DNA from: Mesonia ostreae
GTDB taxonomy: Bacteria; Bacteroidota; Bacteroidia; Flavobacteriales; Flavobacteriaceae
DNA: 64,000 nucleotides
Assembly: GCF_031845265.1 (NCBI RefSeq)
Contig: NZ_JAVRBG010000008.1
Span: 1-64,000 of the forward strand
Reading direction: 5' to 3'
Shown: one piece after another, positions 42,008 through 51,110 of the stretch
Layout of the letters: each line of letters begins with the position of its first letter
How positions within the stretch are numbered: the first letter of the stretch is position 1
Translations under genes and position numbers: made by a program
The notes under the pieces: generated by a model
The model's database searches: none
What the model was told of the DNA's origin: nothing
What the model saw: the letters and a program-made list of their open reading frames with translations, nothing else

Positions 42008-43103
42008 AGCTCTTTTATACCTCAGTATTTTATGCTTTTACCTTGGTGGCGAAAATTGTTTTGCACAACAAATTGTGCGGGGTTTTGTGGTAGATTCATC
42101 GACGCAAAAACCTATTGAAGGAGCGGCTGTTTTCTTTGATAAAACCACTTATGGAACCATAACTAACAAAAATGGTTTTTTTGTTTTAAAAAGTAGAGAG
42201 CAAACCAAGAGCCCATTAATTATAAGGTATTTAGGGTATCAACCCGAAAAAATTATAGACCCACCACAACAAAAAAATGTAAAGTTTTTACTTAAAAAAA
42301 AAGAAGAAGGCCTTGAAGCTGTGTGGATCAACACCAAACATCAAAAAAAGGAAAAACCCAAAAAACTGTCAGATGAAAATGAAAAATATGAAGCATTATC
42401 CTTATTTAAATACTTTTTTCTTGGAACCAGATTTCATATCTATGACACAAAAATCCTGAATGAAGATGCTCTAGACTATTATATTACAGAGGATAAATTG
42501 CAAATAATCATTAGCGCAAAAGAGCCATTAGTAATTGAGAATGAGTATCTAGATTATAAAATTACTTACTTTTTAGAGGGTTTTGTTTTATATCGTAAAA
42601 TGAGTGAAATTGTTTCTAAACCTGTTACCGACTATTATGAATATCATGGTACCGCATTATTTAAAGACTTACAAAAACCAGGTAGAATTAGAAAAAAATT
42701 CAGAAGAAGAAGAAATGAGATGTATTATGGCTCTAGATTACATTTTATGCGTGCTCTGGCAAATAATGAGCTAGAAAATCATGGTTTTAAGACCTTTAAT
42801 ATAGAAGCAGATTCCATAAACATTCAAACTATTACTAAAGAAGATTTTACCGAAGTTTTACCGCCAAAAGAGTCTCTTGTGATTCATAAAATAGATATGA
42901 TTCATATTAAAAGAACAAAAAACCAAGATACTATTAAACACTATATTAAATCTGCTGCCTCTTCTATACATGCAAAACGTAATTTTGGAATCGACAAAAT
43001 GGGAAACTTCTTCCCTTGGAATGCCCTAATTTTCGAAGGTAGATTTGGCAGAGAAGGAATGGCAAGAGCACTGCCTTTAGATTTTAATCCTTACCCCAAT
43101 TAA
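42000..43103 (+). CDS. CarboxypepD_reg-like secreted protein (paralogue 2)
   Basis: 367 residues from the ATG at 42000, overlapping the previous stop by 8 bp; a TTG two codons earlier is less likely. Signal peptide (ALLYLSILCFYLGGENCFAQ), regulatory-like domain (IVRGFVVDSSTQKPIEGAAV, YGTITNKNGFFVLKSREQT), and the same C-terminal domain as its neighbour (LFKYFFLGTRFHIYDTKILN, SRLHFMRALANNELENHGFK). The two genes are clearly a tandem duplication, now well diverged. Last gene of the unit starting at 39154. Confidence 0.8.
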   Translation: MSKALLYLSILCFYLGGENCFAQQIVRGFVVDSSTQKPIEGAAVFFDKTTYGTITNKNGFFVLKSREQTKSPLIIRYLGYQPEKIIDPPQQKNVKFLLKKKEEGLEAVWINTKHQKKEKPKKLSDENEKYEALSLFKYFFLGTRFHIYDTKILNEDALDYYITEDKLQIIISAKEPLVIENEYLDYKITYFLEGFVLYRKMSEIVSKPVTDYYEYHGTALFKDLQKPGRIRKKFRRRRNEMYYGSRLHFMRALANNELENHGFKTFNIEADSINIQTITKEDFTEVLPPKESLVIHKIDMIHIKRTKNQDTIKHYIKSAASSIHAKRNFGIDKMGNFFPWNALIFEGRFGREGMARALPLDFNPYPN

Positions 43104-43106
43104 TCT

Positions 43107-43400
43107 TCACATCATTTGCCAAAACTGTAGAAACAACAATAGAATAGATAAGATTATAAATAACCAGCATATAGTTTTATACTTCGGAAGTGTTTTTGCG
43201 AATAAGAGAACAGCCAACACAAGTAAAATACTATTTAACCAGTTGCTTTGTAAAAAAGAAGGATAAGTAACTATAAACTTATTTTTTGCTTCCGTAAAGG
43301 AATTATTGCTATTAAAAAGCGCTATCCAATACACCCATGTTACGAAAGGAATTACAAACAAGATAATGCCTAGAATTAATTTTTTAGGTACATTCTTCAT
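43107..43400 (-). CDS. Hypothetical small membrane protein
   Basis: 97 residues with three hydrophobic segments (LILGIILFVIPFVTWVYWIA, LNSILLVLAVLLFA, CWLFIILSILLLFLQFW). No family recognised. Convergent with the preceding operon with only 3 bp between stop codons and no obvious hairpin. Confidence 0.65.
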   Translation of the reverse strand: MKNVPKKLILGIILFVIPFVTWVYWIALFNSNNSFTEAKNKFIVTYPSFLQSNWLNSILLVLAVLLFAKTLPKYKTICWLFIILSILLLFLQFWQMM

Positions 43401-43536
43401 TAAGTTTTTTCATTTTAGTCTTGGTTAAGTTAGTAATTATATTCTTAAAGCTTACTCAATTCCGTTAAGGTTTTGTTATTTAAGGATTCTTTATTACTCT
43501 ATCACCTCTAAGCTTATTATCTTCAAAGAAAAAATT

Positions 43537-44175
43537 ATGGAAAAAGTATTGATAGCCGGAGCAAACGGAACCACAGGAAGAGAAATTGTAAAAAATTTAC
43601 AAGATCATGCAAGCTATGAGCCAATTGCAATGATAAGAAAAGAAGAGCAACAAGCTACTTTTGATAATATGAACGTAAAAAGTATTATCGCTGACTTAGA
43701 AGGTGGTGTAGAGCCAGCAGTACAAGGTATTGATCGTGTAATTTTTGCTGCCGGATCTGGAGGAAAGAAAGTAAAAGAAGTAGACCGTGATGGAGCAATT
43801 AATCTTATTGACCGTTCTAAGGCGGCAGGAGTAAGAAAATTTGTAATGCTAAGCTCTATGGGAACAGATGATCCTTCACAAAACGAAGAACTACAAGAAT
43901 ACTTAGAAGCTAAAAAAGAAGCAGATGAGCATTTAAAATCTAGTTTTTTAGAATATAGCATTGTACGTCCTGGAGCATTAACTAACAATGAAAAAACAAA
44001 TAAAATTAAAGCTGCCGAAAAATTAGGAGAATATGGAGAAATTCCAAGAAAAGACGTTGCGCAAGTTTTAGTAGATTGCCTACAGCCCAATATGCTTAAA
44101 AATAAAACTTTTGAAATTTTAAGTGGTGAAAGAGCAACTGAATTAGCCTTACAAGAAATCAATCAGGTTTCTTAG
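43537..44175 (+). CDS. NAD(P)-binding atypical SDR-family protein
   Basis: 212 residues. The glycine motif of the atypical short-chain dehydrogenase group is at the start (VLIAGANGTTGREIVKNL), with VIFAAGSGGKK and FVMLSSMGTDDP following and a YSIVRPGALTN segment near 150. It lacks the classical Tyr-x3-Lys. Homologues are flavin reductase/NmrA-like proteins that may sense NAD(P) rather than catalyse. Single gene with a terminator. Confidence 0.88.
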   Translation: MEKVLIAGANGTTGREIVKNLQDHASYEPIAMIRKEEQQATFDNMNVKSIIADLEGGVEPAVQGIDRVIFAAGSGGKKVKEVDRDGAINLIDRSKAAGVRKFVMLSSMGTDDPSQNEELQEYLEAKKEADEHLKSSFLEYSIVRPGALTNNEKTNKIKAAEKLGEYGEIPRKDVAQVLVDCLQPNMLKNKTFEILSGERATELALQEINQVS

Positions 44176-44192
44176 TAAAGAATCACTTAAAG

Positions 44193-44228
44193 AAAATAGC
44201 CTTGTAAATTTTACAAGGCTATTTTTTT
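44193..44228. terminator. Bidirectional terminator
   Basis: AAAATAGCCTTGTAAA/TTTACAAGGCTATTTT near-perfect stem, overlapping the end of the convergent VOC gene by two bases. Confidence 0.9.
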
Positions 44229-44613
44229 ATTTAAAAGCATCATCTTTAGGCTCCCATAACTCAATCTTATTGCCTTCAGGATCCAAGATCCAACCAAATT
44301 TTCCATATTCAAATTCTTGCATCTCTCCTACAATTTCTACACCTTCTTCTTTTAAAACCTTTAACAACTCTACTAAATTTTCTACACGAAAATTCATCAT
44401 AAATTGCTTTTGCGAAGGCTCAAAATATTTGGTTTCTTCGCCCATTGGGCTCCATTGGGTAGTACAATCATTCCCTTTTTCATCTTTCCACCAAAAAGTT
44501 TTACCGTACTCATCGGTTCCTAAACCCAAATGTTTATCATACCATTCTTTGGTTTTCTTTGCATCTTTAGTTTTAAAGAAAAAACCTCCTAGACCTGTTA
44601 CTCTATTTTTCAT
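44227..44613 (-). CDS. VOC-family (glyoxalase-like) protein
   Basis: 128 residues, one beta-alpha-beta-beta-beta pair of the vicinal oxygen chelate fold (VTGLGGFFFKTKDAKKTKEW at the start, FGWILDPEGNKIELWEP at the end with the metal-ligand Glu). Substrate unknown; possibly a lactoylglutathione-lyase-like or resistance enzyme. Follows the DUF1801 gene by 6 bp. Confidence 0.85.
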   Translation of the reverse strand: MKNRVTGLGGFFFKTKDAKKTKEWYDKHLGLGTDEYGKTFWWKDEKGNDCTTQWSPMGEETKYFEPSQKQFMMNFRVENLVELLKVLKEEGVEIVGEMQEFEYGKFGWILDPEGNKIELWEPKDDAFK

Positions 44614-44619
44614 CTTAAA

Positions 44620-45075
44620 TTATCGTTTTATGTTTTCTTCGTAGATAGAAATCCACTCTTCCATTGACATCTTTTGTACGAGTTCGGCTATTAAATCATA
44701 AGGGATATGCTCAACTTTCTTAAAACGCACACAGCTTTTCCCCATGTCTAATTTCGTTTTTACGTGTTTGGGATATTCATTTACAAACCAATCGTGTAAT
44801 TTCTTATTTGCATAAATCCCCGAATGATACAAATTAACCGAGTTTTTTTGAGAAGCAAAACTCATAAAAGGTAAAGGTTCTTCTGGCTTGCAATGATAGC
44901 CTGCAGGATAAACCGAATGTGGTACATAATATCCTATCATCCCATATTGCATCCCTTCTTCAAAACCCTTTGGTAAATTTTGTTGAATCGTTTTTCTTAG
45001 CTTTTTTAAAGCCTCTTGGCGCTCTTCTGGAGCTTCTTGAATATATTCTTCTGGTGTAGTAGCTTTTGAGGTCAT
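44620..45075 (-). CDS. DUF1801 domain protein
   Basis: 151 residues. Typical YdhG/DUF1801 features: TPEEYIQEAPEERQEALKKL, GFEEGMQYGMIGYYVPHSVY and a C-terminal DMGKSCVRFKKVEHIPYDLI. Cytosolic, unknown function. Probably co-transcribed with the VOC gene. Confidence 0.85.
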   Translation of the reverse strand: MTSKATTPEEYIQEAPEERQEALKKLRKTIQQNLPKGFEEGMQYGMIGYYVPHSVYPAGYHCKPEEPLPFMSFASQKNSVNLYHSGIYANKKLHDWFVNEYPKHVKTKLDMGKSCVRFKKVEHIPYDLIAELVQKMSMEEWISIYEENIKR

Positions 45076-45159
45076 TTTATACTTTTTATTCAGTAATTGG
45101 CAGTGAAATACTTGTGGGTATTTCTCTAAATTACTTTTATATCTAATCTTTCGTTATTA

Positions 45160-45176
45160 CGCTTCCGCGGAAGCGA
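45160..45176. repeat. Perfect 16-bp palindrome CGCTTCCGCGGAAGCG
   Basis: CGCTTCC/GGAAGCG around CG, in the gap between two gene groups. Variants of the same word recur in the window (see findings). Confidence 0.6.
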
Positions 45177-45186
45177 AAACATAAAT

Positions 45187-46125
45187 TTAAAAAACTTGCT
45201 TGATTTTATCGACGATAACTTGAGCCAATTTCTCTTTGCTCTCTATGGTCCATCCTGCAATATGCGGACTTAACAATACATTGTCTGCTTTAATCAGGTA
45301 TTGAAAAGCCTTTGGAAGAGGCTTCTTCTCACTAAAAAGATGCTCGAAAGAAGATTTTTCGTATTCTAAGACATCTAAACCAGCACCCAAAATTTTACCA
45401 GATTTAAGTGCTTCTACCAAATCTTGTGTCACCACAGATTTTCCTCTAGCCGTATTAATCAACCAAAATGGCTTTTTAAAAGAAGCGATAAAATCGCTAT
45501 CAATCATATTTTCGGTAAGGCTCGTTAGTGGAGTATGTAAGCTCAAGACTTCGGCTCTTTCTTGTAATTCTTGTAAACTTACTTGTTGAGCATCTTCATT
45601 GGCAATACCTTCTTTAAGGTCATAAAAAATCACTTCACAATCAAAACCTCTCAGCTTTTTGGCAAAGGCTTTCCCCATATTTCCGTAGCCAATGAGACCT
45701 AAAGTTTTACCTTCTAATTCTAATCCACGGTTTTCTTCTCGCTTCCAAATGCCGTTGCGCACTTCGTAATCTGCTCTTCGCAAATGGTTGAATAAACTCA
45801 ACACCATACCTAAGGCGTGTTCTCCTACTGCATTGCGATTGCCTTCTGGTGCAGAGAATAATTGAATTCCTTTTTGTTTGGCATAATTAGTATCTATATT
45901 TTCTAATCCTGCGCCTAGCCTTCCAATAAATTTGAGATTTGTAGCGGCATCTAAAAAACGTTGATCTATAGTAAATCGGCTTCTAATAATGAGCCCGTCG
46001 TAGTTAGAAATCTTCTTCTCTATTTCATTTTTAGTGGAAGTATAATCTTCCTCATTTTGAAAACCATAATCCTGAAGCTGTTCTAGCATTAACGGATGAT
46101 TGCGATCTACGTGTAAAACTTTCAT
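45187..46125 (-). CDS. D-2-hydroxyacid dehydrogenase (phosphoglycerate dehydrogenase-like)
   Basis: 312 residues. NAD-binding LIGYGNMGKAFAKKLRGF (about 143-160), the catalytic Arg segment NTARGKSVV (about 228), Glu near GAGLDVLEYE and His in LSPHIAGWT (about 288). Length and motifs fit SerA-like or hydroxypyruvate reductase-like enzymes without a regulatory ACT domain. Forms a pair with the thioesterase gene upstream (2-bp gap). Exact 2-ketoacid not known. Confidence 0.88.
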   Translation of the reverse strand: MKVLHVDRNHPLMLEQLQDYGFQNEEDYTSTKNEIEKKISNYDGLIIRSRFTIDQRFLDAATNLKFIGRLGAGLENIDTNYAKQKGIQLFSAPEGNRNAVGEHALGMVLSLFNHLRRADYEVRNGIWKREENRGLELEGKTLGLIGYGNMGKAFAKKLRGFDCEVIFYDLKEGIANEDAQQVSLQELQERAEVLSLHTPLTSLTENMIDSDFIASFKKPFWLINTARGKSVVTQDLVEALKSGKILGAGLDVLEYEKSSFEHLFSEKKPLPKAFQYLIKADNVLLSPHIAGWTIESKEKLAQVIVDKIKQVF

Positions 46126-46127
46126 AC

Positions 46128-46529
46128 TTATAATTCAAAAAAAGGTTCTGAAATTTCTGGCTGAATGCGTTGAGGTTTTTGCTTATGCAAATCGATAAAG
46201 CACCAAAGTGTTTTGGCTTTAGCTACCAGTTTGTGATCTTTTTTACGGTAAATCTCTGTTTTTCGTTCACATTTTACTCCGCTATAACTTTCTATCCAAG
46301 TGGTTAAAGTTAACGTGTCCCCTTCGTAGGAAGGATGTTTGTATTCTATATAATGGTTAAGCACTACCCAGCCATATTTTTCTTGTATGTGTTGTGGTGC
46401 TTTCGCTTTCCAATGTTTTTCTCCCACATCTTGTACCCATTGCAAATAGGTAACATTATTAACATGGTTAAGATTATCGATGACTTCTGGGGGCACCACA
46501 AGCTCATCTCTATAAGAAATGGGTTTCAT
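46128..46529 (-). CDS. Acyl-CoA thioesterase, hot-dog fold
   Basis: 133 residues. The 4-hydroxybenzoyl-CoA thioesterase-type motif DNLNHVNNVTYLQWVQDVGE carries the usual Asn/His segment; NHYIEYKHPSYEGDTLTLTT and the sheet strands fit the YbgC/FadM group. Likely hydrolyses acyl-CoA or acyl-ACP. First gene of a pair with the 2-hydroxyacid dehydrogenase gene. Confidence 0.85.
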   Translation of the reverse strand: MKPISYRDELVVPPEVIDNLNHVNNVTYLQWVQDVGEKHWKAKAPQHIQEKYGWVVLNHYIEYKHPSYEGDTLTLTTWIESYSGVKCERKTEIYRKKDHKLVAKAKTLWCFIDLHKQKPQRIQPEISEPFFEL

Positions 46530-46630
46530 AACTGCTTTTTATTTTCAAATGTACAACAAATTATAATTTGAGTCCAGCTATGCCTTAAAGAGAGACGTCT
46601 AGGAGTTTTTTGTAGAAAATAATTTGTTAT

Positions 46631-46713
46631 GCATTAGGGATTGAAGCGACATCCTTTTTTTGCTTTGATAAAAGCTAAAAAAGATATAGCGTAAAGCCCG
46701 ACCCGCAGGGAAA
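46631..46713 (-). ncRNA. Conserved-looking flavobacterial intergenic element, possible structured RNA
   Basis: Minus strand begins 5 bp after the mgtE stop with CCCTGCGGGTCGGGCTTTAC, then GCTATATCTTTTTTAGC, a small hairpin (GCTTTTATCAAAGC), and ends AAGGATGTCGCTTCAATCCC. I recall very similar blocks between genes of many Flavobacteriaceae, usually downstream of genes; this is memory, not a search. Whether it is a terminator-like RNA, a REP or a small RNA is not known. Confidence 0.45.
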
Positions 46714-46717
46714 TGTA

Positions 46718-48070
46718 CTAAAAACCTAAGACAATTTTGGCGATAGAAAAATAAATAAGAATTCCGCAAATATCGTTACTAGTGGTAATAAAAGGACCCG
46801 TTGCCATCGCGGGATCTATACCTTGCTTATCTAAAATAATAGGAACAAAAGTACCTATTAATGAGGCCGTAATAATTACCGAGATTAGAGATATACCTAC
46901 GGTTAGACCAAATTCAAAATTAAGGTTTAACAAAAGCATACCGCCAACAATTAATAAAATAGCTAATACGGCACCGTTAAGTAAACTTAATAAAACCTCT
47001 TTAAGCAAGCGTTTAAACAGGGACCCTCTTAAACTTTGATTGGCCAAGCCTTGCAACACAATCGCCGAAGATTGCACACCCACATTCCCTGCCATCGCAG
47101 CAATAAGGGGTACAAAAAAGAAAAGCTCACCATGTTTTTCCATAGCGGCATCAAATGTTCCTAAAACTTTTACCGAAACAAAACCTCCTATAAGCGCCAA
47201 GATTAACCATGGTAAGCGCGCTCGAGTAAGTTGCCAAAGACTGTCATCTGCCTCTACATCTTCAGAAATACCAGCTGCCATTTGGTAATCTTTTTCGGCT
47301 TCTTCCTTTATAAAATCGATGATATCATCTACGGTAATTCTTCCTACCAAGCGACCCAATTCGTTGATGACAGGAATGGCTTCCAAATCATACTTTTGCA
47401 TAATTCTCGCCACTTCTTCTCCTGGCGTATGCACCGTCACATAATCTACTTTGTCTATATAAATATCGCTTATTTGAGCATCGCTAGACGCAGTAAGCAA
47501 GTCTTTAAGCGAAAGTCTTCCCTTAAGCCGATCTTTGTTGTCTACCACATAAATGGAGTGAACGCGCGTCACCTCTTCGGCTTGCTCTCGCATCTCACTC
47601 ATACAACCTGTAACACTCCAATTTTCATTTACTTTTACCAGCTCTTTTGCCATTAATCCCCCAGCAGAATCTTCGTCATATCGCAAAAGCTCTACAATAT
47701 TGTCGGCGTGTTCTTCGTCTTCAATATGCGAGATTACACTATGTTTGAGATCGTCAGATAGTTCTGCCACAATATCGGCGGCATCATCGGTGTCCATTTC
47801 TTCAATCTCTAAGGCAATTTCTTTAGCAGAAAGATTGTTAAAAATTTTATCCCGATCTACTTCACTCAACTCCATTAAAACCTCAGCGGTTTTATGACTT
47901 CCTAGAAGTTTGATCACATAGGTAGCGTCATCTAGCGATATTTCATCTAAAATATCGGCAATATCGGCGTGGTGTAATTCTTCTAAATGCAGCTTTAACT
48001 CCGCGTTGTTTTTCTCTTCAACGAGTTGCTCAATACGTTCTATAAGTTTTTTACTTATCTGAAACTGCAT
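46718..48070 (-). CDS. mgtE: Magnesium transporter MgtE
   Basis: 450 residues. N-terminal acidic superhelical domain (about 1-125, ADIADILDEISLDDATYVIK), a CBS pair (about 130-250; GGLMAKELVKV, RITVDDIIDFIKEE), then five membrane helices with the pore sequence LIAAMAGNVGVQSSAIVLQG and the TGPFITTSNDICGI segment. Mg2+ channel of the inner membrane gated by cytosolic Mg2+. Its start overlaps the rsmA stop by 20 bp. Confidence 0.96.
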   Translation of the reverse strand: MQFQISKKLIERIEQLVEEKNNAELKLHLEELHHADIADILDEISLDDATYVIKLLGSHKTAEVLMELSEVDRDKIFNNLSAKEIALEIEEMDTDDAADIVAELSDDLKHSVISHIEDEEHADNIVELLRYDEDSAGGLMAKELVKVNENWSVTGCMSEMREQAEEVTRVHSIYVVDNKDRLKGRLSLKDLLTASSDAQISDIYIDKVDYVTVHTPGEEVARIMQKYDLEAIPVINELGRLVGRITVDDIIDFIKEEAEKDYQMAAGISEDVEADDSLWQLTRARLPWLILALIGGFVSVKVLGTFDAAMEKHGELFFFVPLIAAMAGNVGVQSSAIVLQGLANQSLRGSLFKRLLKEVLLSLLNGAVLAILLIVGGMLLLNLNFEFGLTVGISLISVIITASLIGTFVPIILDKQGIDPAMATGPFITTSNDICGILIYFSIAKIVLGF

Positions 48071-48917
48071 CTTCTGCTATTTTTTGGGTGAGTTCTAAAA
48101 ATTGTGCGACCGATAATTGCTCTGGGCGCTGGCCAAAGATACTATCTTCTTTTAAACTGTCTGATAATTGAAAGGTTTTTAAACTGTTTCTTAAGGTTTT
48201 TCGTCGCTGATTGAAAGCAGTTTTTACCACTTTAAAAAATAATTTCTCTTCTACCGGAAGCGAATAATCTTCTTTTCTAATAAGTCGCAACACGCCACTT
48301 TCTACTTTTGGCGGCGGATTAAATACCGTTGGCGGAACCGTAAATAAATAATCGGCTTCAAAATAGGCTTGCGTAAATACCGATAGGATTCCGTAGGTTT
48401 TACTGCCTTCTTTTTCACAAATACGCTTGGCTACTTCCTTTTGAAACATCCCAGTAAATTCAGGCACTAGATCTCTATTTTCTATCGCTTTAAAAACAAT
48501 TTGTGTAGAAATATTGTATGGGAAATTTCCCGTAATTGCAAAAGGTTCTCCGTTAAAAAGCGTACTTAAATCTGCTTTAAGAAAATCGGCTTCTAAAATT
48601 TCAAAATCTTTTACAGGAACTTCTGGGTGTTCTAAAGCAAAGCTGTCTTGCAGGTAGTAAATAGATTCTCTATCCAAATCCATCACCTTTACCTTTTTAC
48701 CTTTTTGCAAAATATACTTTGTAAGCACTCCCGTTCCCGGACCTATCTCTAGTACATTTTCATAGTTATTGAGCGTAAGCGTATCGCCAATGCGTTGCGC
48801 CACCTCTTCATCTTTTAAAAAATGCTGACCTAGATGTTTCTTTGCTCTAACGGCATCTTGCTGCGGTTTGCCCGAAGAAAAATCTTTGTTTTTGTAAGGT
48901 TTAAATTTCTTTTTCAT
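48051..48917 (-). CDS. rsmA: 16S rRNA dimethyladenosine transferase
   Basis: 288 residues. Dimethylates the two adjacent adenines in the 3' hairpin of 16S rRNA using SAM. SAM motif VLEIGPGTGVLTKYIL; catalytic ITGNFPYNIS (N-x-P-Y type). A basic N-terminal extension (KKKFKPYKNKDFSSGKPQQD) precedes the HLGQHFLKDEEVAQR start of the fold. Overlaps both neighbours (DUF4286 upstream, mgtE downstream), a tight operon. Confidence 0.97.
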   Translation of the reverse strand: MKKKFKPYKNKDFSSGKPQQDAVRAKKHLGQHFLKDEEVAQRIGDTLTLNNYENVLEIGPGTGVLTKYILQKGKKVKVMDLDRESIYYLQDSFALEHPEVPVKDFEILEADFLKADLSTLFNGEPFAITGNFPYNISTQIVFKAIENRDLVPEFTGMFQKEVAKRICEKEGSKTYGILSVFTQAYFEADYLFTVPPTVFNPPPKVESGVLRLIRKEDYSLPVEEKLFFKVVKTAFNQRRKTLRNSLKTFQLSDSLKEDSIFGQRPEQLSVAQFLELTQKIAEDAVSDK

Positions 48918-49222
48918 TGTTCGCTTACCACTTCTAACTCGGTTCTAAAGGCCACAAATTTGTCTTTAAACCTTTTGGAAGCCGCTCTTAAATCCTTTGC
49001 GTTTTCTTGATAATACGCTTCTAAAGTCACTTTATCTTTTGTAGTGTATTGCACCGAATACGTAATACCACCCATCTCCTCTTCTACCAAAACCTTAGTC
49101 ATTAAGGCCTTTATAAACTTACCCGTAGCTAACATTTGAGGAATATGTTCTTCTTTCATCCATTGCAGCCAATCGTCATGGGCTTCCTCCAACACATTAA
49201 TGGTAACATTATATATGTACAT
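48914..49222 (-). CDS. DUF4286 family protein
   Basis: 102 residues, a dimeric alpha-beta-barrel-like small protein (MYIYNVTINVLEEAHDDWLQ, ITYSVQYTTKDKVTLEAYYQ). It regularly precedes rsmA in Bacteroidota; its stop overlaps the rsmA start by 4 bp. Function unknown. Confidence 0.88.
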   Translation of the reverse strand: MYIYNVTINVLEEAHDDWLQWMKEEHIPQMLATGKFIKALMTKVLVEEEMGGITYSVQYTTKDKVTLEAYYQENAKDLRAASKRFKDKFVAFRTELEVVSEQ

Positions 49223-49239
49223 AAAATCTTTTATTATAA

Positions 49240-51033
49240 TTAATGAATCGCATCTCCCCGAAGCTGCCTATATTTTTTTCGGGCTTCGTTATAGTAAATA
49301 CTATCTTCGTGTTCAAAAATAATTTTTTCATAATTATTTTTGGCGTTTTCGGGATCATTTAGTTCTTCCTCGTAGGTTTTAGCCAATAAAAAATACGTTC
49401 TAGCGGCATAAATACTAGGCGGAGTAATGCTTAAAATAGCATTTAAACTTTCTATTGCTGCTTCAAAATTTTTCTGCTCCAGCAAGATTTTCGACTTCCT
49501 AAATAACGCATCATCTTCTACAGATAAGCCTTTATTTTCGGCTAGAATCTTGTCTAAAATAGCAAGTGCTTCTACCTCTTTATTTTGATACGCTAACAAA
49601 TCCGCTTTAGCGAACTGCTTTAAAGCCGTATGCGTAGAGTCGATGCCTTGCATATTGTCGTTAATCAATAAATGCAATTGCAGCGCATCATTGGCGATGA
49701 GTTTGGAAGTAGCTGTTTTTAATACTTTCAACTGCGTTTTTGCCCAATCAAAATCACCTTTATAAAAACTGGTTTTAGCAATTTTAAATGTGGCTTCTTG
49801 AGCAATGACCGAGTTTTGTAGTAATTTCTGAATTTGACTGTAGTAAATAAGCGCTTGGTTAAATTGCTCTTGCAGCACCAAAATATCTGCTTTTACAAGT
49901 TTAGTTTGTGCTTCTTCATAGCGGTTGATTCGTGAGTTTAATAGCGCTTCTAATTTCGCTAAAGCGGAAGTTTTATCGTCTTGCTGAAAAGCTAAAAACT
50001 TTACATATTGCAATTGAATAGGAAATATTTCCGTGGGAGTTGCTTGGGCAAATTCAGTAAACACTCGTTGAAATTTTTCGTCAATATTTTTATATTCTTT
50101 TGGTGTGGAATGGTCTATTTCTAACTGCAAAAGTGCTGCTTGGGCTTCTACTTTTCTAGATAAAATCTCTTCGTTTTCAATAAGGTAATCAAAGATTTCT
50201 CTGGCCGCATCCAATTGATTTTCTTCTTCGGCCAAATTAGCCAACTCAAACATAGGCCGCATATTTTTTTGTGGTGACCTTACGTAAATCGCTCGCTCTT
50301 GTACAAATGCTTTTTGATATTCTTTTTGCTGTGTAAACAACCAGCTTAGCAACGCATTATACATCACATCTGGTTTTTGCTGATTTTTTAATAGTAGAGT
50401 TTTCCGAAGTATTTGGTTGGCTTCATTGTCTTTATCTTCATTTACAAATTCGGCGAGATTCCGCTTAATCGCATAGAGGTATTTTGGTTCTTCTTCAATA
50501 AGCTTGAGGTAACTTTCAAACATTTTGTCCAACTTCCCTTTCTCTCCATAAATCCTTGCCAATTCTACAGAGAAGTTAGCATTGCTTTTATCTTTTAAAG
50601 CCGTTTCATAGGTAATAATGGCTTCATCTAATAAATTATATTGCTGAAAAGATCTTCCCACGGCATACGCGTACGCGGTCGTTTTTTTAACCGTTGCGAT
50701 GGCTTCTTGATAATTCTCTTCTGCTTTATCTGACTTATTTTGCAGTTGGTAATTGTAACCTAAATCAATCCATAAATTGGGATAAATCACATTTCCTTTT
50801 AACTCCTTCAACAATATTTTTTCTGCAGCTTGGTATTCTTGAAGTTCTTGATACGTCGCCACTAATTGCTTAATATTTCTTACGTCTCGCGGATTTTTAT
50901 CGTAGATTTTTTGATAAATCGCCTTTGCTTTTTCATATTCCCCTTGATCAAAATAATTATTCGCCAAGGCTGAAGACTGTGAAAAGCCTACAGAAACTAT
51001 AAAAAAGAATAGGAGTGTAACTAAAAAACGCAT
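49240..51033 (-). CDS. Secreted tetratricopeptide-repeat protein
   Basis: 597 residues with a signal peptide (MRFLVTLLFFFIVSVGFSQS) and TPR units along the length: NYFDQGEYEKAKAIYQKIYD (about 26), SDKAEENYQEAIATV (about 104), FEAAIESLNAILSI (about 520) and DPENAKNNYEKIIFEHED near the end. Periplasmic scaffold, possibly envelope related. It heads the TPR, DUF4286, rsmA, mgtE run. Exact partner unknown. Confidence 0.85.
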   Translation of the reverse strand: MRFLVTLLFFFIVSVGFSQSSALANNYFDQGEYEKAKAIYQKIYDKNPRDVRNIKQLVATYQELQEYQAAEKILLKELKGNVIYPNLWIDLGYNYQLQNKSDKAEENYQEAIATVKKTTAYAYAVGRSFQQYNLLDEAIITYETALKDKSNANFSVELARIYGEKGKLDKMFESYLKLIEEEPKYLYAIKRNLAEFVNEDKDNEANQILRKTLLLKNQQKPDVMYNALLSWLFTQQKEYQKAFVQERAIYVRSPQKNMRPMFELANLAEEENQLDAAREIFDYLIENEEILSRKVEAQAALLQLEIDHSTPKEYKNIDEKFQRVFTEFAQATPTEIFPIQLQYVKFLAFQQDDKTSALAKLEALLNSRINRYEEAQTKLVKADILVLQEQFNQALIYYSQIQKLLQNSVIAQEATFKIAKTSFYKGDFDWAKTQLKVLKTATSKLIANDALQLHLLINDNMQGIDSTHTALKQFAKADLLAYQNKEVEALAILDKILAENKGLSVEDDALFRKSKILLEQKNFEAAIESLNAILSITPPSIYAARTYFLLAKTYEEELNDPENAKNNYEKIIFEHEDSIYYNEARKKYRQLRGDAIH

Positions 51034-51110
51034 CTTGCTAAGATAGCAAAATGCGTTTAAATATGGTTTTTTAATTTTTTATCTTTCCTAAAATAGAGAT
51101 TAGAATTTCT

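Noticed and set aside
43614..44162. 182-codon minus-strand ORF opposite the SDR gene
   Set aside because: Shadow of a gene with clear nucleotide-binding motifs.
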